Source: an uncultured Bacilli bacterium
GTDB taxonomy: Bacteria; Bacillota_I; Bacilli_A; RF39; UBA660
Assembly (NCBI GenBank): GCA_934090735.1
Contig: CAKOJR010000003.1
Coordinates: 124,001 to 188,000, forward strand
DNA: 64,000 nucleotides
Reading direction: 5' to 3'
Shown here: positions 39,038 through 46,830 of the stretch, piece after piece
Layout: the number at the start of each line of letters is the position of its first letter
Position numbering within the stretch: position 1 is the stretch's first letter
Program-made: the position numbers and the translations under genes
The notes under the pieces: generated by a model
The model's input: the letters and a program-made list of their open reading frames with translations, nothing else
What the model was told of the DNA's origin: nothing
Databases searched by the model: none

Positions 39038-39472
39038 ATGGTAAAACTTACAGATGAAGAAAAGGAAACTTTGTCTTATGATGATGTAGCATATTTAATC
39101 TTAAACGATGAAAAAAAGAAAATTAAAATACAAGATTTATTTAAAAAAGTAATTAAAGTTATGGGATTACCTGAAAGTGAATATGAAGAAGGTATAGGTG
39201 ACTTTTTTGAACTTATTACGACAGATAAAAGATTTATTATATTAGATAAAGGATATTGTGATTTGAAGATAAATCATAGTACTAAAGTTATTATTGATGA
39301 TGATGACGATGAAGAGTATGAAATGATGAATGAGGAAGATATGGATACTGAAGAGGAATCTGAAGAAGAGAACTATGATGATGAATCTATGGATGATTTA
39401 GATAGTGATGATGATTTAGATGATTTAGTAATTATTGATTCTGAAGAAGAGAATGATGGAGAGTTAATGTAG
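39038..39472 (+). CDS. rpoE: RNA polymerase delta subunit
   Basis: The protein has 144 residues: an N-terminal HARE-HTH domain (about 1-90, 'SYDDVAYLILNDEKKKIKIQ', 'GDFFELITTDKRFIIL') and a C-terminal tail made almost only of Asp, Glu and Ser. Delta displaces RNA polymerase from nucleic acids and speeds recycling in Firmicutes. Fits in length and layout. Confidence 0.95.
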   Translation: MVKLTDEEKETLSYDDVAYLILNDEKKKIKIQDLFKKVIKVMGLPESEYEEGIGDFFELITTDKRFIILDKGYCDLKINHSTKVIIDDDDDEEYEMMNEEDMDTEEESEEENYDDESMDDLDSDDDLDDLVIIDSEEENDGELM

Positions 39473-39501
39473 CCTACTCTTATATAAAGAAAGAGGTTAA
39501 T

Positions 39502-40560
39502 ATGATAGAAAGATTAGAGTTATTAAAAAAGAGATATGAGGAGTTAAATGAGGAATTACTTAATCCTGAAGTGTTAAGTGATTTTTCTAAACAGATGAAA
39601 CTTTCAAAGGAAAAGAGCAGTATTGAGCCTTCTGTAATGAAGTATGATGAGCTAAAAAAAGTTACTGCAGAAATAGAAGATTTGAAGTCTTTGGTTAATG
39701 ACCCAGAAATGCATGAGATTGCATCAATGGAATTAGACGAGAAACATGCTCTTCTTGAAAAGATTAAAAGTGAGCTTGAGATTCTTCTTTTACCTAAGGA
39801 TGAAAATGATGGTAAGGATATTATTATGGAAATCAGAGGTGCTGCTGGTGGAGATGAAGCTAATATTTTTGCTGGTGATCTATTTAGAATGTATAGTAGG
39901 TATGCTGAAAAAAATAATTGGAAGATTGAAGTATCTAGAGAAGAAGAAGGAACTAGTGGTGGATTTTCACAGATTGAGTTTTTAGTTAAGGGAGATAATG
40001 TTTATTCTAAACTAAAGTTTGAAAGTGGAGTTCATAGAGTTCAAAGGGTTCCAGAAACTGAGACACAGGGAAGAATTCATACTTCTACTGCGACTGTTTT
40101 AGTTATGCCTGAAGTTGATGATGTTGATGTTGAGATTAAGCCAGAAGATGTAAGGGTTGATGTATATCGTTCTAGTGGTAAGGGCGGACAAGGTGTTAAT
40201 ACTACTGATAGTGCTGTTAGAGTTACGCATATTCCAACTGGTATTGTTGTTACTTGCCAAAATGAAAGAAGTCAAATTAAGAATAAGGCTAGAGCTATGG
40301 TTGTTTTAAAGAGTAGAATTTATGATATGCAACAACAAGAGAAGAATAAAGCAGCTGGTAGCGCTCGTAAGAGTATGATTGGTACTGGAGATAGGTCAGA
40401 GAAGATTAGAACTTATAATTATCCACAAAATAGAGTTACAGATCATAGAATTAATTTTAGTATTATGGAACTTGATAGAGTTATGGATGGTAATATTGAA
40501 CCTATTATAGAGGCATTAATTGCTGAAGATACTAGAATTAAGATGGAAAATGCAGAATGA
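39502..40560 (+). CDS. prfA: Peptide chain release factor 1
   Basis: The 352-residue protein has the GGQ loop 'SSGKGGQGVNTTDSAVRVTH', needed for peptidyl-tRNA hydrolysis. The stop recognition region has 'PETETQGRIHTSTATV'. Its stop overlaps prmC (ATGA), which methylates the GGQ glutamine. Confidence 0.97.
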   Translation: MIERLELLKKRYEELNEELLNPEVLSDFSKQMKLSKEKSSIEPSVMKYDELKKVTAEIEDLKSLVNDPEMHEIASMELDEKHALLEKIKSELEILLLPKDENDGKDIIMEIRGAAGGDEANIFAGDLFRMYSRYAEKNNWKIEVSREEEGTSGGFSQIEFLVKGDNVYSKLKFESGVHRVQRVPETETQGRIHTSTATVLVMPEVDDVDVEIKPEDVRVDVYRSSGKGGQGVNTTDSAVRVTHIPTGIVVTCQNERSQIKNKARAMVVLKSRIYDMQQQEKNKAAGSARKSMIGTGDRSEKIRTYNYPQNRVTDHRINFSIMELDRVMDGNIEPIIEALIAEDTRIKMENAE

Positions 40561-41291
40561 AAAGGCCAGATTTTATAAGTATAACTGATTGGCGTCTTTT
40601 AGAACAGAAGTATCAGAATATGGATTATCCAATTAGAAGGATTGAAAATGGTTATCCGATTCAGTATTTGATTGGTAATGTGGATTTTTATGGATATAAG
40701 ATTATGGTTAATAAGAATGTTTTGATACCGAGGTTTGAAACAGAAACGCTTGTTGAAAAGACACTTAAATATATTGATGAGTATAAGTTTAATAAGGCTT
40801 CTGTGCTTGAGATAGGTACTGGTTCAGGATGTATAAGTGTTGCTTTAAAGAAAGAGAAGGAAGACTTAGAGATTACTGCTACTGATATTAGTATTGGTGC
40901 TTTAAAGATAGCTAAAAAGAATGCTAAACTTAATAAGTGTAAGATAACTTTTATAAAGCAGGATGTTAATAAGTGTAAACTTTTCAACAATTATGATGTG
41001 TTAATTAGTAATCCTCCTTATTTAAAAGAAACAGATGTTTTAGATGAGAAGACAAGGTTTGAACCACATAATGCTTTGTTTGGTGGTAAGGATGGACTAA
41101 AGTTTTATCCAGTAATTTTTGGAGTAGCTAAGAAATATTTAAATAAGAAGTTTTTAATAGCGCTTGAAATAGACGAAGATAATGGTAAAGAAATAAAAAC
41201 ACTTGCTAAAGAAGCATTTCCTAAAGCTAAAGTAAAATTGGAGAAAGATTTAGCTGGAAGAGATAGATATATTTTTGTTATAAATGAATAA
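40557..41291 (+). CDS. prmC: Release factor glutamine methyltransferase
   Basis: The 244-residue protein has 'PIQYLIGNVDFYGYKIMVN', 'VLIPRFETETLVE', SAM motif 'VLEIGTGSGCISVAL' and catalytic 'ISNPPYLKE'. Modifies the GGQ motif of RF1/RF2. Coupled to prfA. Confidence 0.97.
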   Translation: MKRPDFISITDWRLLEQKYQNMDYPIRRIENGYPIQYLIGNVDFYGYKIMVNKNVLIPRFETETLVEKTLKYIDEYKFNKASVLEIGTGSGCISVALKKEKEDLEITATDISIGALKIAKKNAKLNKCKITFIKQDVNKCKLFNNYDVLISNPPYLKETDVLDEKTRFEPHNALFGGKDGLKFYPVIFGVAKKYLNKKFLIALEIDEDNGKEIKTLAKEAFPKAKVKLEKDLAGRDRYIFVINE

Positions 41292-41300
41292 AAAGTTTGA

Positions 41301-41336
41301 AAGTCACCCACTGTTTAAGTGAAAGGTGATTTTTTT
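41301..41336 (+). promoter_or_regulatory. Hairpin enclosing the spoIIR ribosome binding site
   Basis: AAGTCACC (41301-41308) pairs with GGTGATTT (41325-41332), with inner CACT/AGTG pairing. The paired strand includes the Shine-Dalgarno AAGGTGAT of spoIIR and is followed by T residues up to the ATG. It can act as terminator of prmC and as a lid over spoIIR translation. Confidence 0.5.
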
Positions 41337-41849
41337 ATGAAGAAATTGTTAATAATAATAGCTGCTGTTATTTCGGTGGGCGTACTTAATAAAAGTAAGA
41401 ATGAATCAGTTGTTATTCCTAGTTCATCAATTAGATTTAGGGTAGTTAGTAATAGTAATGCTCCTGGAGATATTAAAACTAAGTTAGATTTAAAGAGAAA
41501 ACTAGAAGATTATTTATATGATAAAGTGGCGAGTGCTAGTACGGTGAGTGAAGCAGAAAAAATAGTTTCAGGGGAACTTGATAATATAACTGGGTTAATA
41601 AAACAGAATTTAATGAGTGATAATTTTACTGTTAGTTATGGAATGAACTATTTTCCAAGTAAAACTTATAAAGGCGTAGTATATGATGGTGGGTATTATA
41701 ATTCATTAGTTGTTACTTTGGGTGATGGAGAAGGTGATAACTGGTGGTGTGTTTTATTTCCACCACTTTGTCTTATGGAAGAAAATGAAACGACAAGTGA
41801 TGTTGAATATAAATTTTTTGTAAAGAGCATAATTGAAAAATTTAGATAA
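41337..41849 (+). CDS. spoIIR: Stage II sporulation protein R
   Basis: The ATG at 41337 has AAGGTGAT upstream; a GTG at 41319 would add six residues. The 170-residue secreted protein has a hydrophobic N-terminus, 'IRFRVVSNSNAPGDIKTKL', 'YGMNYFPSKTYKGVVYDGG' and the family hallmark 'GDNWWCVLFPPLCLM'. SpoIIR is made in the forespore and triggers SpoIIGA to process pro-sigma-E. The prfA-prmC-spoIIR order is as in B. subtilis. Confidence 0.96.
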   Translation: MKKLLIIIAAVISVGVLNKSKNESVVIPSSSIRFRVVSNSNAPGDIKTKLDLKRKLEDYLYDKVASASTVSEAEKIVSGELDNITGLIKQNLMSDNFTVSYGMNYFPSKTYKGVVYDGGYYNSLVVTLGDGEGDNWWCVLFPPLCLMEENETTSDVEYKFFVKSIIEKFR

Positions 41850-41870
41850 TATACTTAACTAGGAGGCATA

Positions 41871-42407
41871 ATGTTAAGTATTTTTTTTATTGGGCTTGCT
41901 CTTAGTATGGATGCTTTTGGATTATCAATTGGTATTGGTATGCAGAAGATAAGTAAGAGAACATCTATTTTACTTCCTTTATGTGTAGCAGTGTTTCATT
42001 TTGTAATGCCGATGCTGGGGAATAGTTTTAGTTTTTTTATTCGAGATATTCTTTATTTTGATCCTAGTTTTTTAATGGTCGCTGTATTTTTTTATTTGTC
42101 TATTATGATGTTTGTTACTAGAAATAATGAGGATAACGTTATTTTAAAGAGTTTTATGAGTATTTTATTTACGGCTTTTAGTGTTAGTATAGATAGTTTA
42201 ACTGTAGGATTAGGATTATCTAGTATAACAAATCATTATATTGCAAGTTCAATTATTTTTAGTACATGTGCTGGATGTTTAACTTACATTGGCCTTATGA
42301 CTGGCAAGTATTCAAAGAAGTGTTTAAAAAAGGAAGCTAATGTTTTTGGAAGTGTATTACTTTTTATTCTAGCAATTGTAAATTTATGTAAAATATTCTT
42401 TAATTAG
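41871..42407 (+). CDS. mntP: Manganese efflux pump, MntP family
   Basis: The 178-residue protein has six membrane helices and the two family motifs 'GLALSMDAFGLSIGIGM' and 'FSVSIDSLTVGLGLSS', whose aspartates lie in the transport path. The B. subtilis orthologue (ywlD) lies in the same neighbourhood between spoIIR and rpiB. Confidence 0.88.
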   Translation: MLSIFFIGLALSMDAFGLSIGIGMQKISKRTSILLPLCVAVFHFVMPMLGNSFSFFIRDILYFDPSFLMVAVFFYLSIMMFVTRNNEDNVILKSFMSILFTAFSVSIDSLTVGLGLSSITNHYIASSIIFSTCAGCLTYIGLMTGKYSKKCLKKEANVFGSVLLFILAIVNLCKIFFN

Positions 42408-42468
42408 TTGATTTAAAAAGTCAGTCATTATATATTAAAGTTGGATAATTATGTAAAGAGGAAGAGAT

Positions 42469-43725
42469 ATGAAGAAATTAATTATTGAAGGCAAGCATGA
42501 GTTATCTGGAACTATTAAAATAGGTGGAGCTAAGAATAGTGTAGTTGCACTTATTCCAGCAGCAATGCTTACTGATGGGAAATGCGTTATTTATAACGTG
42601 CCAGACATAAGTGATGTTCATAGACTTATTGAGATGATGGAAAAATTAGGATCATCTATAAAATTTGAGGGGGATACTCTTTATATTGATAATAGTAATT
42701 CTAAGAATGCTGTTATTGACGAGGAATATGCTTCTAAATTAAGGGCATCATATTATTTTATGGGAGTTTTGCTTGCTAAGTATGGACATGCAGAGATTTC
42801 TTATCCTGGTGGATGCTCAATAGGATCTAGGCCAATCAATTTTCATTTAAATGGATTTGAAAAGTTGGGTGCTAGTGTTAAGATTAAGGATAATAAGGAA
42901 TATATTGTTGATGCTAAAGAGCTTAAAGGTAATGATATATTTTTAGATTTTGCTAGTGTAGGAGCTACGCTTAATATTATGTTTGCAGCAGTTAAAGCAA
43001 AGGGTGTAACGCATATTTATAATGCTGCTAAAGAGCCAGAGATAGTAAATGTAGCATCATTTTTAGGTACGATGGGAGCTAAGGTTTATGGTGCTGGAAC
43101 TAGTCAGATAACGATTGAAGGCGTTGATACTTTAGATGATGGTATTGTTGAGGTTATACCAGACAGGATTGAAGCTGGAACTTATATTATGATTGGTAGT
43201 CTTCTTGGTAAGAATTTAGTAATTGAAGGCGTTATTAAAGAGCATTTAGAGTCTGTTTTAACTAAATTAATGGAAGCTGGGTGTGATATTAAGATTGATG
43301 GGACAACAATAGTTGTTAATAAGGTAGATAAACTTAAACCAGTAAATGTTAAGACACTTGTTTATCCAGGATTTCCAACGGATTTAGGTCAACCAATGAG
43401 TACTTTACTTACTCAGTGTGAAGGTGAGTCTTTATTTGAAGAGACTATATATGAAAACAGAATGAGACATATTAAGTATTTAAATGCGATGGGAGCTAAT
43501 ATAAAGTTATTTGATAAAAGTGCAATTATTTTTGGTAAGTCTGATTTATTAGGTAGAGATGTTGAAGCAACTGATTTAAGAGCAGGAGCGGCGATGATGG
43601 TTGCAGGGATGATTGCCGAAGGAACTACGAAGATTGTAAATATTGAACATATTTTAAGAGGTTATGAAAATATCGTTGGAAAGTTATCTTCAGTAGGGGC
43701 TAAAATCGAAATAATCGACGAATAG
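42469..43725 (+). CDS. murA: UDP-N-acetylglucosamine 1-carboxyvinyltransferase
   Basis: The 418-residue protein has 'IGGAKNSVVALIPAAML' and the catalytic loop 'PGGCSIGSRPINFHL' (active-site Cys, the fosfomycin target). C-terminal 'TDLRAGAAMMVAGMIAEG'. First committed step of peptidoglycan synthesis. Which Firmicute paralogue (MurAA or MurAB) it is cannot be told here. Confidence 0.96.
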   Translation: MKKLIIEGKHELSGTIKIGGAKNSVVALIPAAMLTDGKCVIYNVPDISDVHRLIEMMEKLGSSIKFEGDTLYIDNSNSKNAVIDEEYASKLRASYYFMGVLLAKYGHAEISYPGGCSIGSRPINFHLNGFEKLGASVKIKDNKEYIVDAKELKGNDIFLDFASVGATLNIMFAAVKAKGVTHIYNAAKEPEIVNVASFLGTMGAKVYGAGTSQITIEGVDTLDDGIVEVIPDRIEAGTYIMIGSLLGKNLVIEGVIKEHLESVLTKLMEAGCDIKIDGTTIVVNKVDKLKPVNVKTLVYPGFPTDLGQPMSTLLTQCEGESLFEETIYENRMRHIKYLNAMGANIKLFDKSAIIFGKSDLLGRDVEATDLRAGAAMMVAGMIAEGTTKIVNIEHILRGYENIVGKLSSVGAKIEIIDE

Positions 43726-43728
43726 TTG

Positions 43729-43756
43729 TTGAATATTTGAAAAAATATGATATAAT
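43729..43756 (+). promoter_or_regulatory. Promoter of rpmE
   Basis: TTGAAT (43729-43734), 16-nt spacer, TATAAT (43751-43756). The leader to the ATG at 43814 contains small hairpins (AGAAA-CGAA-TTTCT). Confidence 0.6.
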
Positions 43757-43813
43757 ACATAAGAAACGAATTTCTATGGCTTAGTAAAAGTCATGGCGGA
43801 AGGAGATGCGAAT

Positions 43814-44020
43814 ATGAAAAAGGGATTACATCCAGAAACTAAAAAGGTAACTTTTAAATGTGTTTGTGGTAATGAATTTGAAGCAGTTTCTACATTAAAG
43901 GCAGAGTCATTTACAGTTGATACTTGTAATGCTTGTCATCCATTCTATACTGGTGCTCAAGGAAAGCATAAGAAGACTGGTGCAGTAGATAAATTTAATA
44001 AAAAATACAATTTGGACTAA
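43814..44020 (+). CDS. rpmE: Ribosomal protein L31 (zinc type)
   Basis: The start at 43814 follows GGAAGGAGA; an upstream ATG at 43793 overlaps that site. The 68-residue protein has 'KKGLHPETKKVTFKCVCGNEF', 'CNACHPFYTG' and 'KKTGAVDKFNKKY'. The CxC and CxxC cysteines make the zinc-binding C+ form. Confidence 0.96.
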   Translation: MKKGLHPETKKVTFKCVCGNEFEAVSTLKAESFTVDTCNACHPFYTGAQGKHKKTGAVDKFNKKYNLD

Positions 44021-44041
44021 GAGTAATATCTTAGTTTTTAT
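44016..44041 (+). terminator. Terminator of rpmE
   Basis: ACTAAGA-GTAATA-TCTTAGT followed by TTTTTATTT. Confidence 0.75.
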
Positions 44042-44085
44042 TTGCTTATAAATAAGAGAAATAGTATAATGATGGTGGTGATAGT

Positions 44086-44529
44086 ATGAAAGTAGCAATA
44101 GGAACTGACCATAATGGTCCAGCTTTAAAAGAAGAAATTATAAATAATTTAAGTAATATAGCAGAGTTTATTGATTGCAGTCCAGTCAATGATCCTTTAG
44201 ATGATTATCCTGATTTTGCATATAAAGTAAGTGAGATGGTTGTTAGTAAGAAGGCTGATTTAGGTATTTTAATATGTGGAACAGGTATTGGAATGGGTAT
44301 AGCTGCTAATAAGGTTAAAGGTGTTAGATGTGCCCATGTAACAAATGTAGAAGAGGCTAGACTTAGTAAGATGCATAATAATGCAAATGTGATGGCAATA
44401 GGAGCAAAGAATCCTGATGTATTAGAGATGGTTAAAACATTTTTAGAAACTAGTTTTAGTAATGAAGAAAGACACATAAGAAGATGTGAAGAGATTATAA
44501 AAATAGAAAATGGAGAATATAATGTATAA
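44086..44529 (+). CDS. rpiB: Ribose-5-phosphate isomerase B
   Basis: The protein has 147 residues: 'IGTDHNGPALKEEI', 'LGILICGTGIGMGIAANKV' (anion hole and catalytic Cys) and 'RCAHVTNVEEARLSKMHNNANV'. Interconverts ribose-5-P and ribulose-5-P. Matches ywlF position near mntP in B. subtilis. Confidence 0.95.
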   Translation: MKVAIGTDHNGPALKEEIINNLSNIAEFIDCSPVNDPLDDYPDFAYKVSEMVVSKKADLGILICGTGIGMGIAANKVKGVRCAHVTNVEEARLSKMHNNANVMAIGAKNPDVLEMVKTFLETSFSNEERHIRRCEEIIKIENGEYNV

Positions 44530-44716
44530 GACAGTAATTTATATTTTATCTGTTTTACTTAGTATATTTATTGTTTCAGGTATTAACTTTAATAATTTTT
44601 TTAAGGCAAATCACGTTTGGGAAGCAAGATGTTTTATAGTTGTAATTAGTTTTATTATGGGATATTTATTTGGAAGTTTTATTATAGAGTTTTTAAGTAT
44701 AAGTGCAATTGTATAG
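44522..44716 (+). CDS. DUF1146 (YwzB-like) small membrane protein
   Basis: The start at 44522 has GGAG 7 nt upstream and overlaps the end of rpiB. The 64-residue protein has two membrane helices (about 4-23 and 37-58) separated by 'NNFFKANHVWEARCF'. The YwzB family has this two-helix form and often lies upstream of spoIID, as here. Function unknown. Confidence 0.7.
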   Translation: MYKTVIYILSVLLSIFIVSGINFNNFFKANHVWEARCFIVVISFIMGYLFGSFIIEFLSISAIV

Positions 44717-44724
44717 GAGATTTT

Positions 44725-45603
44725 ATGAAAAAACTTTTAATTGTTATTATGTTTTTGATTCCATGCAGTATATGTAGTTTTTTGTTTAAGAGAAAAGCTA
44801 CTTTTTTTATTGATAAAAATACTTTTAAAAATACAAAAATTGTATATTTGCAAGATAGAAATTTATATTTAGATATTAATGATTATGTATTTGGAGTGGT
44901 AGCGGCGGAGATGCCAGCTTTATTTAATGATGAAGCTTTAAAAGCACAGGCGGTTGCAGCAAGAAGTTATTTATTAAGTTCTAAAGATAGTGATAATTTA
45001 TATAGTACTAATTTGAATGCTCAGGCTTATTTGGATATTTATGAATTAAAAAAAAGATGGGGTAATGACTTTAATAAGTATTATGAAAAAATAATAAATG
45101 CAGTAAATGATACTGGTAATGAGGTAATTTATAAGAATGATAATATTATGAAGACATTTTATTTTGCGATGAGTAATGGATATACAGAAAATTCTGTAGA
45201 GGTTTTTGGTACTAATGATATAGAAAGTGTACCATCACTTTTAGAGGTTAATTTAAATAATTATGAGGTTAGTAAGAGTTATAAACTTAATGATATATTA
45301 AGTAAGTTAGGTGTAAGTTCACTTGATAATTTAATTATTAAAAGAAATAATACTAATCATGTTAGTGAGATGTGCGTTAAAGATAAGTGTTTTAGTGGAG
45401 TTGAGGTTAGAAAATTACTAAATTTAAGATCTACTGATTTTGAGATAAAAATAAATGGGGATGATGTAAACATTACTACTAAGGGTTATGGCCATGGTGT
45501 TGGGATGAGTCAAAATGGGGCTAATTTGCTTGCTAAAGATGGTTATAGTTATAAAGAAATACTTAAGTATTATTATAAAGATATAATTATTAAAGATTTT
45601 TAG
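44725..45603 (+). CDS. spoIID: Stage II sporulation protein D
   Basis: The 292-residue protein has an N-terminal membrane anchor, then 'DYVFGVVAAEMPALFNDEALKAQAVAARSYLL' (shown as blocks 'VVAAEMPALF' and 'LKAQAVAARSYLL', with the catalytic Glu of this lytic transglycosylase). The C-terminal end is 'GYGHGVGMSQNGAN'. With SpoIIP it degrades septal peptidoglycan to drive engulfment; spoIIP and spoIIM are not in this window. Confidence 0.96.
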   Translation: MKKLLIVIMFLIPCSICSFLFKRKATFFIDKNTFKNTKIVYLQDRNLYLDINDYVFGVVAAEMPALFNDEALKAQAVAARSYLLSSKDSDNLYSTNLNAQAYLDIYELKKRWGNDFNKYYEKIINAVNDTGNEVIYKNDNIMKTFYFAMSNGYTENSVEVFGTNDIESVPSLLEVNLNNYEVSKSYKLNDILSKLGVSSLDNLIIKRNNTNHVSEMCVKDKCFSGVEVRKLLNLRSTDFEIKINGDDVNITTKGYGHGVGMSQNGANLLAKDGYSYKEILKYYYKDIIIKDF

Positions 45604-45649
45604 TATAAAATAGATTTTTTTACTCACACTTTTATTAGGAAGGTGCGAG

Positions 45650-46285
45650 ATGAAAAGATATAAGTTAAAAAGTTCAGTAGTAGTATGTATTTATTTGTTA
45701 AGTGTAGGAGCAATTATTTCAAGTTTGTATTTGACTGCAAAGGTTTTAAAAGCATCAGTTTATAGTAATGATAACTTGTCATATGTTTACCGAAATTTAA
45801 TAGATGATACAGTTCCAGTAGTAAGCACGGATGATGGAAAGGTGATTAAACCATTTGGTGGTGAAGAAGTGTCTGTTGTAAAAGGATTCTATGAGAAGGA
45901 TGCTGAAAGTAAGGCACAAGAGCAATCTATAATTTATTATCAAAATACTTATATGCCAAATACAGGTGTGCTTTATGGAGCTAAAGAAGAGTTTGAAGTT
46001 TTAGTTGTTGCTGATGGTACTGTTGAAGATGTAGTAGCTGATGAAGTATTAGGTAATGTAGTAACTATTAAACATACAAATAACTTAATTACAAGATATG
46101 AAAGTTTAAATGAAGTTAATGTGATGGTTGGTGATACTTTAAAAAAAGGCGATGTTATTGGGACTAGTGGTGAAAATAAGATTGATAGTACTTATAGTAA
46201 TATGCTTTTATTTGAAGTAGAACATAATGGAACTTATGCTAATCCAGAAAATATATATGGTATGAATATTAAAGAACTTTCTTAG
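45650..46285 (+). CDS. spoIIQ: SpoIIQ-like forespore membrane protein (degenerate LytM domain)
   Basis: The 211-residue protein has one N-terminal membrane helix (about 10-30) and a LytM/M23 fold (about 100-200: 'PNTGVLYGAKEEFEVLVVADGTVEDV', 'GNVVTIKHTNNLITRYESL', 'GDTLKKGDVIGTSGEN'). The first zinc-ligand motif HxxxD is replaced by 'NTGVLY' and the HxH motif by 'LLFEVEH', so the enzyme is inactive, as in Bacillus SpoIIQ. It pairs with SpoIIIAH across the two forespore membranes. Next to spoIID. Confidence 0.9.
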   Translation: MKRYKLKSSVVVCIYLLSVGAIISSLYLTAKVLKASVYSNDNLSYVYRNLIDDTVPVVSTDDGKVIKPFGGEEVSVVKGFYEKDAESKAQEQSIIYYQNTYMPNTGVLYGAKEEFEVLVVADGTVEDVVADEVLGNVVTIKHTNNLITRYESLNEVNVMVGDTLKKGDVIGTSGENKIDSTYSNMLLFEVEHNGTYANPENIYGMNIKELS

Positions 46286-46293
46286 GTGATTTT

Positions 46294-46776
46294 ATTTATA
46301 CTTTTGAGTTTACTGATGAGTATGTTTTAATTTATTCTCATAAAAGTAAGAGGATAATTAAAGAGGAATTGCCAGATAATATTATAGTAAATAACCATAT
46401 ATATGATTATGTGAGATTAAAGAGGATTGTATATAATATTACGTCTAAAAATAATTTGGTTAGTAGTTTGTTTAAGGTAAAGTATAATATTTTATATTTT
46501 GATAAGTTAAAGCCTTGTGAGGTGTATTTATATAATTCTTTGTTTAATTTTATTAGTAATGTAAGTATAAAGTTTATAGATGCATTTTCTTTGTTTGATA
46601 GTGATACAGTTATTGTTAGTGGAAAGGTGCCATATTATAGGGGAAAGTGGTTTAATAAAAAGCAAGGGGAGTTTACTTTAGTTGGTGCTGGATTTAAGAG
46701 TATAATGGAGAAATATGTAAACTGTAAATTTTATGTTTATGAAAATAGTGAAACAATACTTTATGAAAAGATTTAA
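46294..46776 (+). CDS. Hypothetical protein, possible non-AUG start
   Basis: The open frame is clear from 46294 to 46776, but the first standard start is a TTG at 46369 (135 residues) with only a weak AAAGAGG site upstream. Good coding-like sequence ('IYTFEFTDEYVLIYSHKSKR') continues upstream to an ATT at 46294. That ATT sits behind AGGTGATTTT, the same spacing used for ATG starts elsewhere here (for example 62904). The gene would then be translated from AUU or be damaged at its start. The 160-residue product is strand-rich, with no membrane segment and no known family. Confidence 0.55.
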   Translation: MYTFEFTDEYVLIYSHKSKRIIKEELPDNIIVNNHIYDYVRLKRIVYNITSKNNLVSSLFKVKYNILYFDKLKPCEVYLYNSLFNFISNVSIKFIDAFSLFDSDTVIVSGKVPYYRGKWFNKKQGEFTLVGAGFKSIMEKYVNCKFYVYENSETILYEKI

Positions 46777-46830
46777 GTATTGTTTTTCTTTGGTTTTAAG
46801 ATATAATTATTATATAGGAATGGTGATTAT

